DNA of 64,000 bases from Sphagnum compactum (Eukaryota; Bryophyta; Sphagnopsida; Sphagnales), in assembly GCA_965153455.1 (NCBI GenBank), contig OZ234502.1, positions 14,415,495 through 14,479,494 on the forward strand, written 5' to 3'. A program made the translations under genes and the position numbers. Below the pieces are notes generated by a model. The model searched no databases and was not told the origin of the DNA. It saw only the letters and a list, made by a program, of their open reading frames with translations. Position 1 is the stretch's first letter. The number at the start of each line of letters is the position of its first letter. This document shows positions 13,330-26,179 of this stretch, piece by piece.

Positions 13330-14981
13330 ATGGTGGTTGCAAGCTTGAGATCTCCAGTTCAGGCAGGTTCAAGAATTCTGTGAAAGAAAAAAGTTGGAAA
13401 ATTTTGGCTTTTTCCAGAGGCAGAGAGATTCTTGCAACTCTGCTTTTTCTTTTTGAGCTTTTTCTTCTCCGAGCTTGCTTGCTTTCACAACCCACATTGG
13501 AAATTTGTTGCTGTGTGTCCGTCTATCTGTATCCACATCCAGACAGCTGTGGGGTATGCAGATACAGCAACAACATTTGCTCACAAGTGTTCTGCTTTTC
13601 CTTTATGTTTGTGGGTTTTGTTTGGATTTCCAATTTTCATTCAGGAATGATGTTGTCGGTACATATGTGTTGTGAGTTGTGACAGGCACAGAATGTGTTT
13701 GCAGAGTTGCTGGATTCGCTCATTGTTGATGTAGCAGCTGAGGCACATCGAGCAGCTCGCTTGGGATTTGACTACAGGCTTGATAATGAAGAGGAAGAGG
13801 AGGCACAGATGTCGGCTCATGCACGAGCCACAGTTGGTGATGTTGATATCGGTGGAGGATCTGAGACTGGGGGCAAGTATACCTTTGACGTGTTTGGTCT
13901 CTCACATCCCACTATTGCTCAGGACATGTTTGATTGCATGAACTGCGGGCGTCCTATTGTGGCTGGCCGATTTGCTCCACATCTTGAAAAGTGCATGGGC
14001 AAGGTGAAATCTTCCTGCACCTCGCTGCTCATCATGTCCATGTCATTCCCACAATAAAAAAGATGTGACCATGTTCTCTTCCCTGACAATATATATATAT
14101 ATATATATATATGATACTTTCATCACTTAGTACTACTGCAATGCGAAATCCTGCATCATTTAGACTAAAATGCTCTTGATCCAAGGAGGGTGTCATCTTT
14201 TGTAGCTTCAGATTGAGGTTCATTTGCAGGATTAAGAAGTCAGATGTTACTGGATATCTGATTTTTCTGAATAGTCAAACTGCTGCCATGACAACGTTGT
14301 TTCTTTAGTTCTATCCAAGCTGTGCCTCTGTTCTGAAGGGGTTATGTATGTCCTGGAGTTGTTGCACAGGGACGAAAAGCACGGCTCAAGGCAAACCACA
14401 CCATAAACTCAGCTCATCATCGGAGAGGACGGACAGCCCCCATGTCTTCAATTGCAAACAGTACAACAGCCCCCATGGCTTCAATTGCAAACAGTACAAC
14501 AGCCTATGGCAATCGCACATCCAGACCTGCTCATTCATACACACCTACTCCTGAAGATTCACAGCATAGTCTCATGGAGTTCAATGCTGCCGCACCCAAA
14601 GACAGCCCTGAGGATGACAAGGTGATTCTTTTAGCAGAGTTTATGTTTTGGAAATGTGGATCTAGTTGTACCAAAGGTGTTAGCTTCTCTGATTCTTCCT
14701 CCAGCTTGTTGCTCACAGATGCAAAAGAATTGCTGTAAACAATAAAGAGAGTGCCTGATGACATCTATGCATATAGTACAGAGCTTGGTGGAGGCTCCTA
14801 TGGATGATGCACTGGGATGTTATGTAGTATATTTTGTGAATAGAGTTGTTTGGGAGCTTTGTTGTAACAATTGAAGAGGTCTTTTGTGCAGGATCTGGCA
14901 CCAGAGCTGCAGCATCCTGGGAAGACCAGATCTAAGAAGAACTCTACTACCACCAGGGCCACCACATACTGGGACGGCTAG
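13330..14981 (+). CDS. SGF11: SGF11 homolog, SAGA deubiquitinase-module subunit
   Basis: SGF11 anchors the histone H2B deubiquitinase (UBP22 in Arabidopsis) in the nucleus. Secure exons are 13686-14003, 14370-14621 and 14892-14981 (TAG), all phase 0 with GT-AG introns. The first encodes the SGF11 N-terminal helix (FAELLDSLIVDVAAEAHR), an acidic EEEEE stretch, and a zinc finger with C-x2-C (FDCMNCGRP) and H-x3-C (HLEKCMGK) ligands. The second starts GRKAR, the usual continuation of the domain, and then holds a duplicated 11-residue Ser/Thr/Ala segment. The start is uncertain because no ATG lies in the first secure exon. A candidate first exon at 13330-13362 (MVVASLRSPVQ) joins in phase through a GC donor, CAG|GCAGGT. 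That gives about 230 residues, somewhat longer than Arabidopsis SGF11 as I recall it. Family call firm; first exon weak. Confidence 0.85.
14089..14112 (+). repeat. (AT)12 microsatellite in SGF11 intron
   Basis: Twelve AT dinucleotides in the intron between the zinc-finger exon and the following exon. Confidence 0.9.
14433..14504 (+). repeat. 33-bp in-frame tandem duplication in SGF11
   Basis: Units start at 14433 and 14466, with the beginning of a third at 14499. The two full units differ at one visible base (TCT versus GCT), giving TAPMSSIANST then TAPMASIANST. The frame is preserved, so the duplication adds 11 residues to the C-terminal tail. Confidence 0.9.
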
Positions 14982-14984
14982 ATC

Positions 14985-16090
14985 AAAAGAAGGGCACTGC
15001 AAAAGGCAAAAGGGCAGCTGAGCAGGACAAAAAGGGGTGCGACTGCAGCACACAAAAACCAAGTGCTCCATGGAGAGGTTCAACATATACATCTCTCTCT
15101 CATTTCTTCTTGTTTTGCGCTCAAAGAATACTTTGCAGCTGTATTCCTTTTCTTTATCAAAGAGTTTGTGAAATTGCTTCAGTAGACAAATGATGCCTGT
15201 TGTGAGAGAGATGTGTACTGATGTACTGATTATACTGAGAGCTGAGATTCCTGGCGACATGCCCTGGAGTCTTCAATTCTGTTAGATTTTCAACTAGCTG
15301 CCAGGGCAACTTTATATCCAACATCAGATAGAACTGTCACACTTCATATCCCTCCAGAAGTGAAATTTTGAGCTTCATTCGAGCTCCTATCATCTACATG
15401 TATCATGTTCAATGTGATTCATACTAATCTGGATTTGAGTGATTATCTGGAATCACCACTGAGCACAAAACATGGAACATGCTTTGTGCAGTTTTGAGTT
15501 CCTTCTCAACACAGTAGTAGAACACAGGATCTACCATGTTTCCACTGCAACTATAAGAATTGCAAAGAATGCTCTTCAGTAAATTCCTCCTCCTCTAGCT
15601 GGAGGAAGGAGAAAATCCATTCTTCAATCTATTTGCGAAACCAAGAACTTTGCACTTGTACCCAAGCATAATTTCTGTCAAATTTGAGCACATGCTTCAG
15701 GTGAGTATTATGCCTCTGTCCTTTTGCCTCTTGATCAGATTTTGGAGTAGCATTATTTCCTCATCATGTCTGCTTCAAGGATTCCACTCCTTAAGCAATT
15801 GCACCAGTCATGGATTGCAGTATACTTGGTGGGTTGTCGGCTATGGTTTTGTGCACAATGTGGGTGGGTACATCCATGCTGAAGCTCAACAGAAGACATA
15901 TCAAGTGGTTGATCAAATTGACTCGCCGAAGGGTTTCCACCAGCTTCATCCTCTTTGTCTTTCTTGCTGCTAGGGTTTGGAGTTTGAGGATTTTGAAGAA
16001 GCCAATTCCATGATCTGGAATCTTGATCTATGTTCCAGTTTCTGCGGGAAGTTGATTCCACAATATGGAATCTTCAGCTTTTCCTTGGCA
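14985..16090. other. SGF11 3' flank and intergenic, no further gene seen
   Basis: Sequence after the SGF11 stop. Open frames here (for example 15650-15973) overlap on both strands and are not recognised. Part of it may be 3' UTR; no clear poly(A) signal was assigned. Confidence 0.4.
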
Positions 16091-16099
16091 ATTACCTGG

Positions 16100-16250
16100 A
16101 GTGCAACTTTTACACAAATTCTCTGGAATTTGGCAGACAACTTTTACACCAGAATTTTGGTTTTTTGAAATTAGAATAATTTTGAGTGGAGTATATCAAA
16201 TCCAATGCCACACAACTTTTACACCAGAAATTTGGGACTTTTGAAATTAT
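16100..16250 (+). repeat. Short direct repeat CAACTTTTACAC(C)A
   Basis: CAACTTTTACAC occurs at 16103, 16138 and 16213. The last two copies are followed by similar AGAATTTTGG/AGAAATTTGG and TTTTGAAATTA strings, giving a diverged duplication with a period of about 75 bp. Confidence 0.65.
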
Positions 16251-16499
16251 TGCATGTATAGCATATTGCATGGTATCACATGGTGCCACGCCTTTAACTA
16301 GAATCAGGAACTTTTTTGAAATTTGCATTTATGAATCCCACCACATAAGCTTCAAGATTACCTATGTGAATTTCTTTTTTTTAATTTCCCAATTTTGTGT
16401 AAGTGTCAACTGTCCCAAGCTTAAAATAGCTTTAAAAAAGAGACGAATTTTCTTTCAAAATATGTTTACCCAATAAAGTTATCTGTAAAACCAGGCGAT

Positions 16500-16695
16500 T
16501 AGGGGGCGAGAACGGCCAGTTTCGGCATAATAGACCATCAACTGTGTAATTGGGAATGAAATTTTACAAAACGAAATAACTGGAACTCAAACTAGAACTT
16601 CCACCAATTTTGGTGGTAAACTGAGTTTCGTACCCTCTTCCCTTTCTCCCGAGCGCCTCCACTGCCTCCACTGCTGCTACATGTATTTTCACTGC
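16500..16695 (+). repeat. Dispersed hairpin-bearing repeat, copy A
   Basis: The core GGTGGTAAACTGAGTTTC is shared with 46.87 kb, and so is the following GAGCGCCTCCACT...CTGCTACAT...ATTTT string. This copy has a local hairpin CCACCAA-TT-TTGGTGG, flanked by an outer inverted pair AACTCA/TGAGTT. It is non-coding; the element class is unknown. Confidence 0.75.
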
Positions 16696-16699
16696 TCCT

Positions 16700-19600
16700 A
16701 CCTGGACAACTACTATAATTACTCTCAAACCTTGTGCATTAAATGCTGAGTTTCAACATTTCATATTGCAATTTGAATAAAATTTTATTACTTCGCGGAT
16801 ACCATTGAAAGAGGGGATAAGGGTGAAAGAGAGGGTGACTTTACAGATAACTTTAATATCCCAAAATTAGTTCAATTCATGTGATTTTAGCCTCCTTTTC
16901 CCATGGCAAGGAGTGAGATCACAGAAATTACCATAAAAATTGGGTCATTTTGAAGCAATATTTATTTATTTTGAAAACAACAAATCATAGTGTGTTGGGT
17001 TTTGGTGTTACATATCAAATATTATTTTTCAAATAATTGGCATAAAAACATCCCCAAATTTGGTGTGTCCAGCCTTTGGAAGGAAATCAAGTGGTTTCAA
17101 AGTTGGAATGTCATTGTGATTAGTGTTGGTGTGCATTATCAACTTCTATGTTTTGAAGTTGAAAAGTTAAAATAACATGCTATTGTGAGAATTGCATGGA
17201 TTGTATGTTGAATTTGGACATTCAAGGTCAGAAGCAAATTCTTTCCCATTAAATAAAGCTTAAACTAGTTGGTTTGCCCCATACATGCTTGGTAAGACCT
17301 AAAATCATACATGCATGTCTATTATCTTAGGGCAATAATAGAATTTTATAACATAAAAGCCAAAAACAATACCAAAAAATTCATCGATTAAAAAATAATT
17401 TTATTATGATTTCTGTTATTAAATCTTCATAGAAGCCTTAATGAATTTTTTAAATAACATCAAATTAATTTTTAAAAATTATATTTCAAAAACGAATTTT
17501 ATATCAAAATTTTATTTATTTTAAAATTGACATGTTTTATTTTAATCAATTCTTGCATAATCTTTCAAATAATTTTTTTAAGAATCTCATTTTAATAAGA
17601 TTTAAAAGAATTGAAACTAATTATTTGTATATTTATTAAACAAATTCATGTTAAAAATTAGTCATATGAATTGTGTTTTACATTCCATAATGATATGAAA
17701 CCTCGTGATACAAAAAGGCAAATGACAACCCACAAAACTAAAATGATATAAAGGCATGATTAAATCAGTTACCCAACATTCATATTTTGAAAAGAAACCC
17801 AACAAGTAGATGGGTAGACTTCAAAATAGCCCATCAATGGGATGGTTGCACCCAAAATCTACACATGCACATCCATTAACTTGGGGCAATCACAATGATA
17901 GTTAAATTTGGGGGCATTTGTGTTGTATTCTTCTTGAATGTGTTGCTTTTATTATGATCCTAGTGCACATCTTGATGAGTTTGGAGTTTGGACTTCATTT
18001 CTTCTTATGGTTGAATTAAAATCTTAATTGTCAAGTCTTAAATTTTTTCATGATTCCTTTTCTAAGTTGCTAGTATAACCCCTTTCCTTAGGCAAATGGC
18101 AAAGTCATCTTAGTTTTCAGTTTCAAATTCATTTTTCTTACCATGTAACATTTATTATTTGCTTGTTCATGAGCATTCCAATAGCTTCATGACCCCCTCC
18201 TTACCCTTTGTCTAATAACATTTTAAAACCATTCTCAACTTGTATCTCTTTTTCATTTCAATATCGTTCTTTTTCATTGTTGTTTTTTCAAAGTCATGAT
18301 TTTTTTCTCCTTCAATTTTTTTCACTTTTTGTTTATGCTTGACAATCATAAAACAAAACAAGGGTTATATCACTAGAGTGAAAGAAAAGGGGAGGAGGGT
18401 TGGGGGGCTGGTTGAATGTAAATTGTTACCTATTAGGTTTACATGAATCGTTGTGTTTCATCAACATATTGGAAGATGAAATAACAATCCCATTAGATAT
18501 ATATTAGGCTAGGTTACGGTAACCTAGCCTATAATTATTAATTTATAATAATGTTATTATTGTAGCTAGTAATTATGTAGTTGCACAAATATCCAATATA
18601 TTAGTTGTAAAATAATTGCAAAGAAGTTGTTAATGAGTTTTGCATTTATTCTAGTTGTATTGAGTCACATGTTCATTCAAAAGAATTAAGAATAATTCTA
18701 TGAACAATTTTTGTTTTGATATTGTTTCATCTTACTAAGTAACTGGATACAATTAACTATATTATATGCAAACTAACATCAAGATTTACAAAACCATCAA
18801 TGCCCAATTTAGAAAGGAAAACTACCCCATTGTTTTTAACATATTAAATCATTATTAGATGTTTGTGCAATACTTTCATGTGTAACAAATGTAGCACTTA
18901 ATTAATCCCATTCCAATTTTGTCAACAAATTGAAAGACTTTGAAAGCAAGTCCTTAAGTTCATTACCTATCTCCTTAAATCCATCAATTCTCTAATCTTT
19001 GAACTTCTTTCTAACTTTCTAATGATGATTTACCTCATTCAACTTCCATAAACTTGACAACTACACTATCAACCCTATGTCATCTATTGTTAAATGTTTT
19101 ATAATTTTTAGGTTTCATTTGGCAAAAGTTCCAAATGGAATTTTTTTTAGCTAAAAGAAAGAAGAAATGTCATATATTACAAAGCTACCCACACATCTTG
19201 AAGGTGCATGCCCGTCAAACATTCCCCTCCTCAAAATTGTTGTTATTATAGTTTAGTACAACATTTTATTGGCATCAAAATTTTCATATCTTAATTGAGA
19301 TTCAATACTTTGCCTTTAATCACAATGCACTTTTAAGCAATACATATTGAGGCTCAAAAAAATTTGATGACTAGGTTTGACCCCATTTCCCATAACAAAA
19401 CTAATTTTTCAATCGTTCAAACTCAACAAATACTAGAATAATGTTTAATTTTGAAATTTTATAGTAATTTTTTAAAAAAATCTATTAATGCATTACATTA
19501 TACCACGTTCTCCCGTCAACCCCACAAAAAATTTCACATTTTTCCACAATTAGCAAAATAATTATTTTCCAAACCACTATTCCACCACAATATTTAATTT

Positions 19601-22490
19601 TTAAAAAACTAGTTGGGAACTACTAAAAACAACAACCCAAAAATTGAAATGAAATAAAATTTGTAAGATCTTTCACAATTTCAAACTAAAGACAAAATTG
19701 TTTTGAATTCAATCCAAGTAAAAAACTTTTCATCGTTGGATACCAAATTTGTTGTCATAAACCCACCATTAACAATTAAAATTTAAACCTTTATTCTCAT
19801 TCATATGCCATAATTGACTCTTATATTATTGATAATCCCTTTTTTAAGTAAATTAAAATTTAAGTTGATGAAGCAAACTTTTAAAAAATTTCAATAATGT
19901 TTTTGGGCCATTTGGACTATGGTCATAGGCTTCAAATTGCATGCTGCCCAACAAAGTTCATATCCATATAGTGTAGGGTCTAATGAAAATAAAACATGAC
20001 ATAACACCCTCTAAGGTGAGGAGGAAAGGAGTTTTTGCACCATGAAGTTAGTCAAGTGAAAGATCATATCATTAGGGGATACAATTATGGGAGAGGGTAA
20101 ATGGGTAGCACTTATTAAGGCTAATTTACTTGTGATTGGTTAATTCATGTATTCTAAACCTTAATGAAGACATTTTTAAAATATTCACAATTTGATCAAT
20201 TGTACAATGAATTGACTCATAAAATTGCTAGTCATTAAGAATTAAGTATTATGCTTATTGAAAAGCTTTAAAGCTTTCACAACTTAGCTTTAAATATAAG
20301 TTTTAAAGATTTTTTAATAATATTCAAATGGATGTTCTCTAGCCATGTTTTTGGTTTTTAAACAAAGTGTTCACTACTAATCTAAATATTACTTTCAAAA
20401 TTTTGAGATGAACTATTCATAATTGTAGTTTTCATTTATTTTGTTAATTTGACATGATCTATCATGTTTAGATCTGAAGTAGAATCTTTAAGATATTAAA
20501 TAGCTTATTCATTCTTTTTTTTTAAAGTTTTAAAGTTGGACCAATTTGAACAAATCCAATTCCTACATAGGTTTTGTATCTAAACAACTTAGTATCAAAA
20601 TTTTGAACCCAATATTGTTTGAGTTTTATGGTGGTTTTTCATACAAATATACTTCAATCCACCATCACATACATTAAAAAATAGTTCTTTAAAATTATAT
20701 TTCTTGGGTTACGTTCTACCACAATATGCAAAAAAATTGTGAAACTTTTTAATGTTGACATGGTTTAGGCTCAAAAATACTTACCTAGGAATATAATACA
20801 ATGTGATTACATAAAAAGGGTCACCAAAGTGTCATCTCTCTAGTTAAAAATTACCACATAAGTAAATTTAGGTACATCCTACCAATTATTTCTTAATTGG
20901 AATCTTTATTGATTTTTTAGATAATTAGCATGTATACTTAGTGTAAATATAATTTGCAATAGTAGACTAATTATCATTCCAATATGAAACATGTGTAGTT
21001 TAGTTCCGATTCCATTCTAGCAATATCCTCATAGCATTGTTGAATTGAATTAAAAATCACACAATGAACTTGCCTAGAACCCATTTAGTCAATTAACACT
21101 AAAAGTTCATACTAACCATCAAAGCCAAAACTCCATATCATAAGTTTTAAGGCAAATAACCAATTATGGATTTATTCGTATTACTAATGAGTAAGCTAGG
21201 GATAGGTACACAATGTATAACAATATTAATGTCAATCTATTGATGACTATGTTGTGATAGTAAAAAGTTGAAATGTGCCATAGTTGGCCTTGTGTATCCG
21301 TTTGAGTCATGGAAAATTTTCATACCATAACAAATTAAGCCTAACTTTCAATTTTGGAGATTCAAATCAAAAGTCACAATCTAAACATTTAGTGCACTTG
21401 GACAATTAAAAGATAAGGTGTTATCTAATATGAAAGAGGTTACGGCGGTTTCGGTGGTTTCTTGGTTTCAAGGTGATGGGGAATTTATTTTTATTTTTAA
21501 AAGATGATAGTAAATCATTTTTTTCCATTCATCATTGATGTTAGGGATAGATGGTTTCAACTTTAGGTTTTGGGAAATGGGTTTTTGTGAAAAAACATGA
21601 AATGATTATGACACTGAAGTTTTTTGGCTCATTTTGTGAAGGGCATTGTCACCAATTTTTGTTGTTATTTGTGAGTTTAAATATGATAGGAATTTGGATG
21701 GGATGGTGATGGTGAACCAAGGATTATATTCATACTCATGACCTTAAAAAACACACCTACCCCATGCCTTCCCCTCCCTCAAACCTAAACGATGAATTTC
21801 ACAATTGCATAACATTATGATTAACACAACTTTCAATTGAATAATTAGAATTTTGTAAATCTACAAAATAAAACTTGAGCAAAAGAATTAGAGTTTACAG
21901 ATTTTGGGTTTGTGACATCTTTAGTTTTGAGTTTTATTTAAGGGTATAAGCTTAAAGGTTCTAGATGTTGAAAACATGTCATTAAGCTAATTGAAAACAT
22001 TTGTTGTGTCAAAACACATGAATTGTAGACAATTTCATTCCTAAATTTCCCCTTTCAACTTAATATGTTATTGCACAAGGACATTGCCAAAGGTTGCAAT
22101 TTGTATTATGATTTTTATATTCAAATTTTCACCTTTTCACATAAACAAGGATCATCATGAGTCAATTTCAACATATATTGTAACAATATTTCTTTGGGTG
22201 CAATGATATTCTTTTACATTAAGAATAATTAAATGAATGCAAAACACAATTAAATTTTTTTTTTGGAAGGCCATGTACATTGCTAGTGGAAGCACAAACA
22301 TTTGTTAAATAATGTTTATCGAAGAGTAATGGAAAAACTTGTTTTTTATGATTTTTATTTTTTTTGGATAGGTTCTTCATGTATTTGTGATGTTAGATAT
22401 GACTTGATTTTTAGTAAGTGAAGAATAATTGATCAACTTGAGCAAGGAACAAAAAATTTAAATAATTATCATAAACATACATAAGATATT
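16700..22490. other. AT-rich intergenic, no gene seen
   Basis: Nearly 6 kb of very AT-rich sequence with dense stops and no frame of useful length. No transposon protein or RNA gene was seen. The one distinct structure is the 27-bp palindrome at 18505-18531. Confidence 0.6.
18505..18531. repeat. 27-bp palindrome with 1-bp centre
   Basis: The arms TAGGCTAGGTTAC and GTAACCTAGCCTA are exact reverse complements around a single G. They stand out in a region that is otherwise nearly all A and T. Confidence 0.95.
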
Positions 22491-22493
22491 GTG

Positions 22494-25400
22494 ATGAAGA
22501 ATAATGAGCCTAAATTTTCGAGTGTGTTTCAAATTGAAATGTGCACCCTAAACAATGTACAACAACAAGAATCACATATGACATTTCATCAAAAGACAGG
22601 ATTTTTGGATGTTCCATCACCCCATTCTCAACAACAACATAACAACAATGATGGGCCATTGGAATATTCTTCAACATCATTGGATTCCCCTACAAACACT
22701 AATCTTTCCCCTCATTTTCCTCCATCTTTCACAGAAGAGGTGTGTAATATTAATTCCAACTTCTTTTGTAATTTTGTTTTTCTTTTTTTGGTAGTTACAT
22801 GCCCACATAAGGTGAACCTAGTTCATAGGGAGAAATAGCTTGGCAATGGTTAGCAATTATAAAACTCAGCTCAATCTAAATAGCTAGAGTATTTAGGTTA
22901 GAGTTGTTACTACCACAACTTTTCATTTCAAATGAAAAAAATTGAATGGCACTTCATTTTTTGTTTCACTTTTTGCCAAATTTACATTGTGGGTGGAAAC
23001 AAAACTAACTATCAATGGGCACAAACCCAACCAAATGATCACTTAATAAAGTTTCAAAGTGTAATTTTGAAATTTATTTGAAGATTTGGTTATGATTCTT
23101 TCATTTTTGTGCAACTAGGAAGATGAAATTCTAAGAGAACTTGTGAAGCGACATGGGACACAAAAGTGGGTCTTTTTCATCTTTTAATTTTATGTGAACA
23201 ACAGAAATGCAATTTTTTAATTTAGATAATTCATATACAATTGGAAGGGTTTTTTTATTATACATTCATTCATATTCTCATTTGACAAACGTATTGAAAG
23301 GGTTGTCGTATGCATTTGGGATGATGACCAATTATTGCCTTTTAAAGTATCATATTAATACTAATGTTGTTCAAGATAGGATTCAAGATATGGGTCCAAG
23401 TGATGACCCAAGAAAGTGAAACAACCTTATAATATTTCCCAAAATCAATGAAATATAAACGTGTCCCAAGTTTTTGCCACAATTTTAATGTGTTACAATT
23501 GTGGTCCAAATTATCATGTGGGAGTTTTGGGGAGAGGGCGAGGGAAAAGCTTATGTGGATTGATTTGTTGATTGGTAGGTGGCATGTCATTTCAGCAAAG
23601 ATGCATAACAAAACACCAAAAGAATGTCGAAAAAGGTTCAATTTCAAGATTTTATAATGTTGTTTTGAGTGTGATGCACAAAAAGACACATTTTTAAAAA
23701 CTTGATTTCCTACATCAACTCTAAATATCATATTGGGTAGTGATTTATGAAAAGGACAAAACAAGCAAAACTCAAATATTTAAATAAGTTTCAAATAGAC
23801 TAATATATTAGAAGTACTATAATTCACACAAATAAGTCCATTAATGACATCAAGTGTATACAATTATGAACATATTGATACATAATTCAAGTAACAAACT
23901 TAATGTTCAATTGCTAATAACTTTGTGGAGATGAAAAATAAAAGTACAAAGCCAAATATCTAGTAATTTGAAAACTTTTTGCTTCAAACAACGAATACAT
24001 ACATTGGTATATGTAGGTGGAGGACATATCTTCACATGTGTATGAATAAAAGTAGTTGGAGCATTGAAGAAGATCAACTTTTATTAGAGGCAAGTCTTAC
24101 ATATTGTTAAATGGTTCCCATTTAAAAGTACATTTTTTTCACTTTTATTTCAAAAAGAACCATATAACCCAACATGGACAAGGATTTAAATTGGTCCTCC
24201 AACTCAATACTGTTGGAAGGTCGTGTGCATTTAGGGACATGATGCTCATGGAAATCGATGGACTGAGATTGCAAAGATGGTTCCAGGAAGGTTGAATTTT
24301 TGAACCATTGTCAATTCTTCTTCTTTTAATTTTTTGTGTGTGTCATGGTAAATTAAATGTATTCATGAAGATTCACTTGGAAAACGAATTGAACAAATTT
24401 TGACTTGAAGCCCTAGAACCCACATACATGATGTATATCCAATGCTCATGTTGTTAATATAAAAATATTGTTTTCAGGACAGACAATGCAGTGAAAAATC
24501 GCTTCAATGCACTTTGTAAAAAACGTTCACATTGTCCAACAAAATGGGCACTGATTGGTTGTACCAATGTGGCCCTCCAAATGGAGCCTTGGAAAGACAC
24601 CCAACACATATTTCATGACATGAAGAGAATGAAAAAAATTAATGAAACTTTCAAAAAGAGGTGTGCACATCTTTTTATCTTTCCAAAATTCATCAACACT
24701 CAAAAGTATTGATGTTCCATTAAATTGCATCATATGATAACATCATGCATTAAAATCCACCCAAAAATTATTTCATGTTTATTCTTGATTCTTCACATGT
24801 TCATAAACTTTCAAATCAATAGTAACCATCACACTCAATGATCTCCAAAATAAAAATACATAAGGGTTCAAATCATTCACATTTGATGAATTAATTGTGG
24901 GTACAGAGAGGAAGGATTTGGAAGGTTTATGCATGGTAAAAATGGAACCACTTGTGCAAAACATGATTTATCTATTGAAATTCCTGATGATCGCATCCTT
25001 ATTTGTGAGCATTTAAAAAAAAACTTGTTTACATAATGTTAACAATGCATACATTTTGTCTTAGCTAGGTTGTGATTCTTTTTTAAGCAATATATTTTAG
25101 CTATATGGCTAAATCCCAATATGTTGATGTTTGATTAATACAACATTTGATTTACAACATAATATGCAATTTTCAAATTTTATGTCTAGATTTCCATCAT
25201 ATTCAATTCTATATAAAGTGTGTTTGGAATATAAGCAAAGGGAGATACTGCCAATCATCTAAAATTTGACAAATGTTTATTATTGATTTTTGCTCCATAT
25301 TTTCCAATTTTTGTATGTGATAAAATTGTATACCAATATTGTTCTCAATGTGGTGGTGTTTAAAATCATTAGAAAATATGATCAATTTTTTTCATCGTTG

Positions 25401-26179
25401 ATTTGATGTGACAATTTGCAAATAGGTAATGCAAAATTTCCAACAACTATTGTCAACAAGCTCAATGCATCAAACCCATCTACATCACAAGAGGTTTTTT
25501 CACACTTATATTTGTGTAAAAAGTTTTAAACACATTTTACTTGTTCACCTTTATTAGTTGTATTTAAAAGGCCTAAGAAACTTTTCATATTTATAAGATT
25601 TTGGAGATCATTTTGCCTTGAACTAGGAACCAACTTGCATACATTTAAAGACCTATGCATATTATCTAGGTTACTTTTAAAAAATTGTCCTTCAAATTGT
25701 TAGCTACATCCAAATGGTTTAACCATGTTACAATTGTTCCATTTTTTATCATGATTTTGTTTGAATTTGTCATAAGGACATGGCAATTAAACAATGAACC
25801 TCTTGTTGTTTATAGAAACCAAAGCATGTTATGTTAGGAATCACAAATTGAAAAATAATAATGCTAATAAATGATCATATATTTTTAAACATATATGTTG
25901 TTTGAGTTCAGAAGGATTCAATGGTTGGTGGTTCAATTTCACCAAATGATGGACATGTTGATATGGAGGAGGTAATGGGATGGCTTTTGACATAGACACC
26001 CATGTTGACTTTCAATTGCAATCGAAGCTCCAATTCAACTATGACATTGTATATTCCAACATGCTTATATGTTGCTCTTGTACATTTGAAAATGAAGGGT
26101 CATTATGATTTGATCAAGCAAATTTTCCATTTCAAAATCAAAGGATGTTATTCAACAACCATGCAACAACTTGAACTAA
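22494..26179 (+). CDS. FLP: R2R3-MYB, FOUR LIPS/MYB88-like
   Basis: FLP/MYB88 proteins are nuclear R2R3-MYBs that limit stomatal-lineage and reproductive cell divisions in Arabidopsis. Exons: 22494-22739, 23119-23165, 23579-23635, 24017-24089, 24235-24290, 24478-24660, 24907-25004, 25426-25493, 25912-25971, 26144-26179 (TAA). All phases agree, giving about 307 residues, shorter than Arabidopsis FLP. After an 80-residue Q/N/S-rich leader, R2 reads EDEILRELVKRHG, KWHVISAKM and ECRKRWRTYL. R3 reads SWSIEEDQLLLE, GNRWTEIAKMVPGR and TDNAVKNRFNALCKKR, the FLP-type signature. The first R2 tryptophan is replaced by Phe (SFTEE). Intron 4 is GC-AG with donor GAG|GCAAGT. The start is the first ATG after an in-frame TAA at 22482. 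Exons 7-10 rest on phase and splice sites, not homology. Confidence 0.8.

Noticed and set aside
13299-13682. 127-codon plus-strand frame just before SGF11
   Set aside because: It is in a different context from the SGF11 frame, has no motif, and lies in leader or intron sequence with the true acceptor at 13685.
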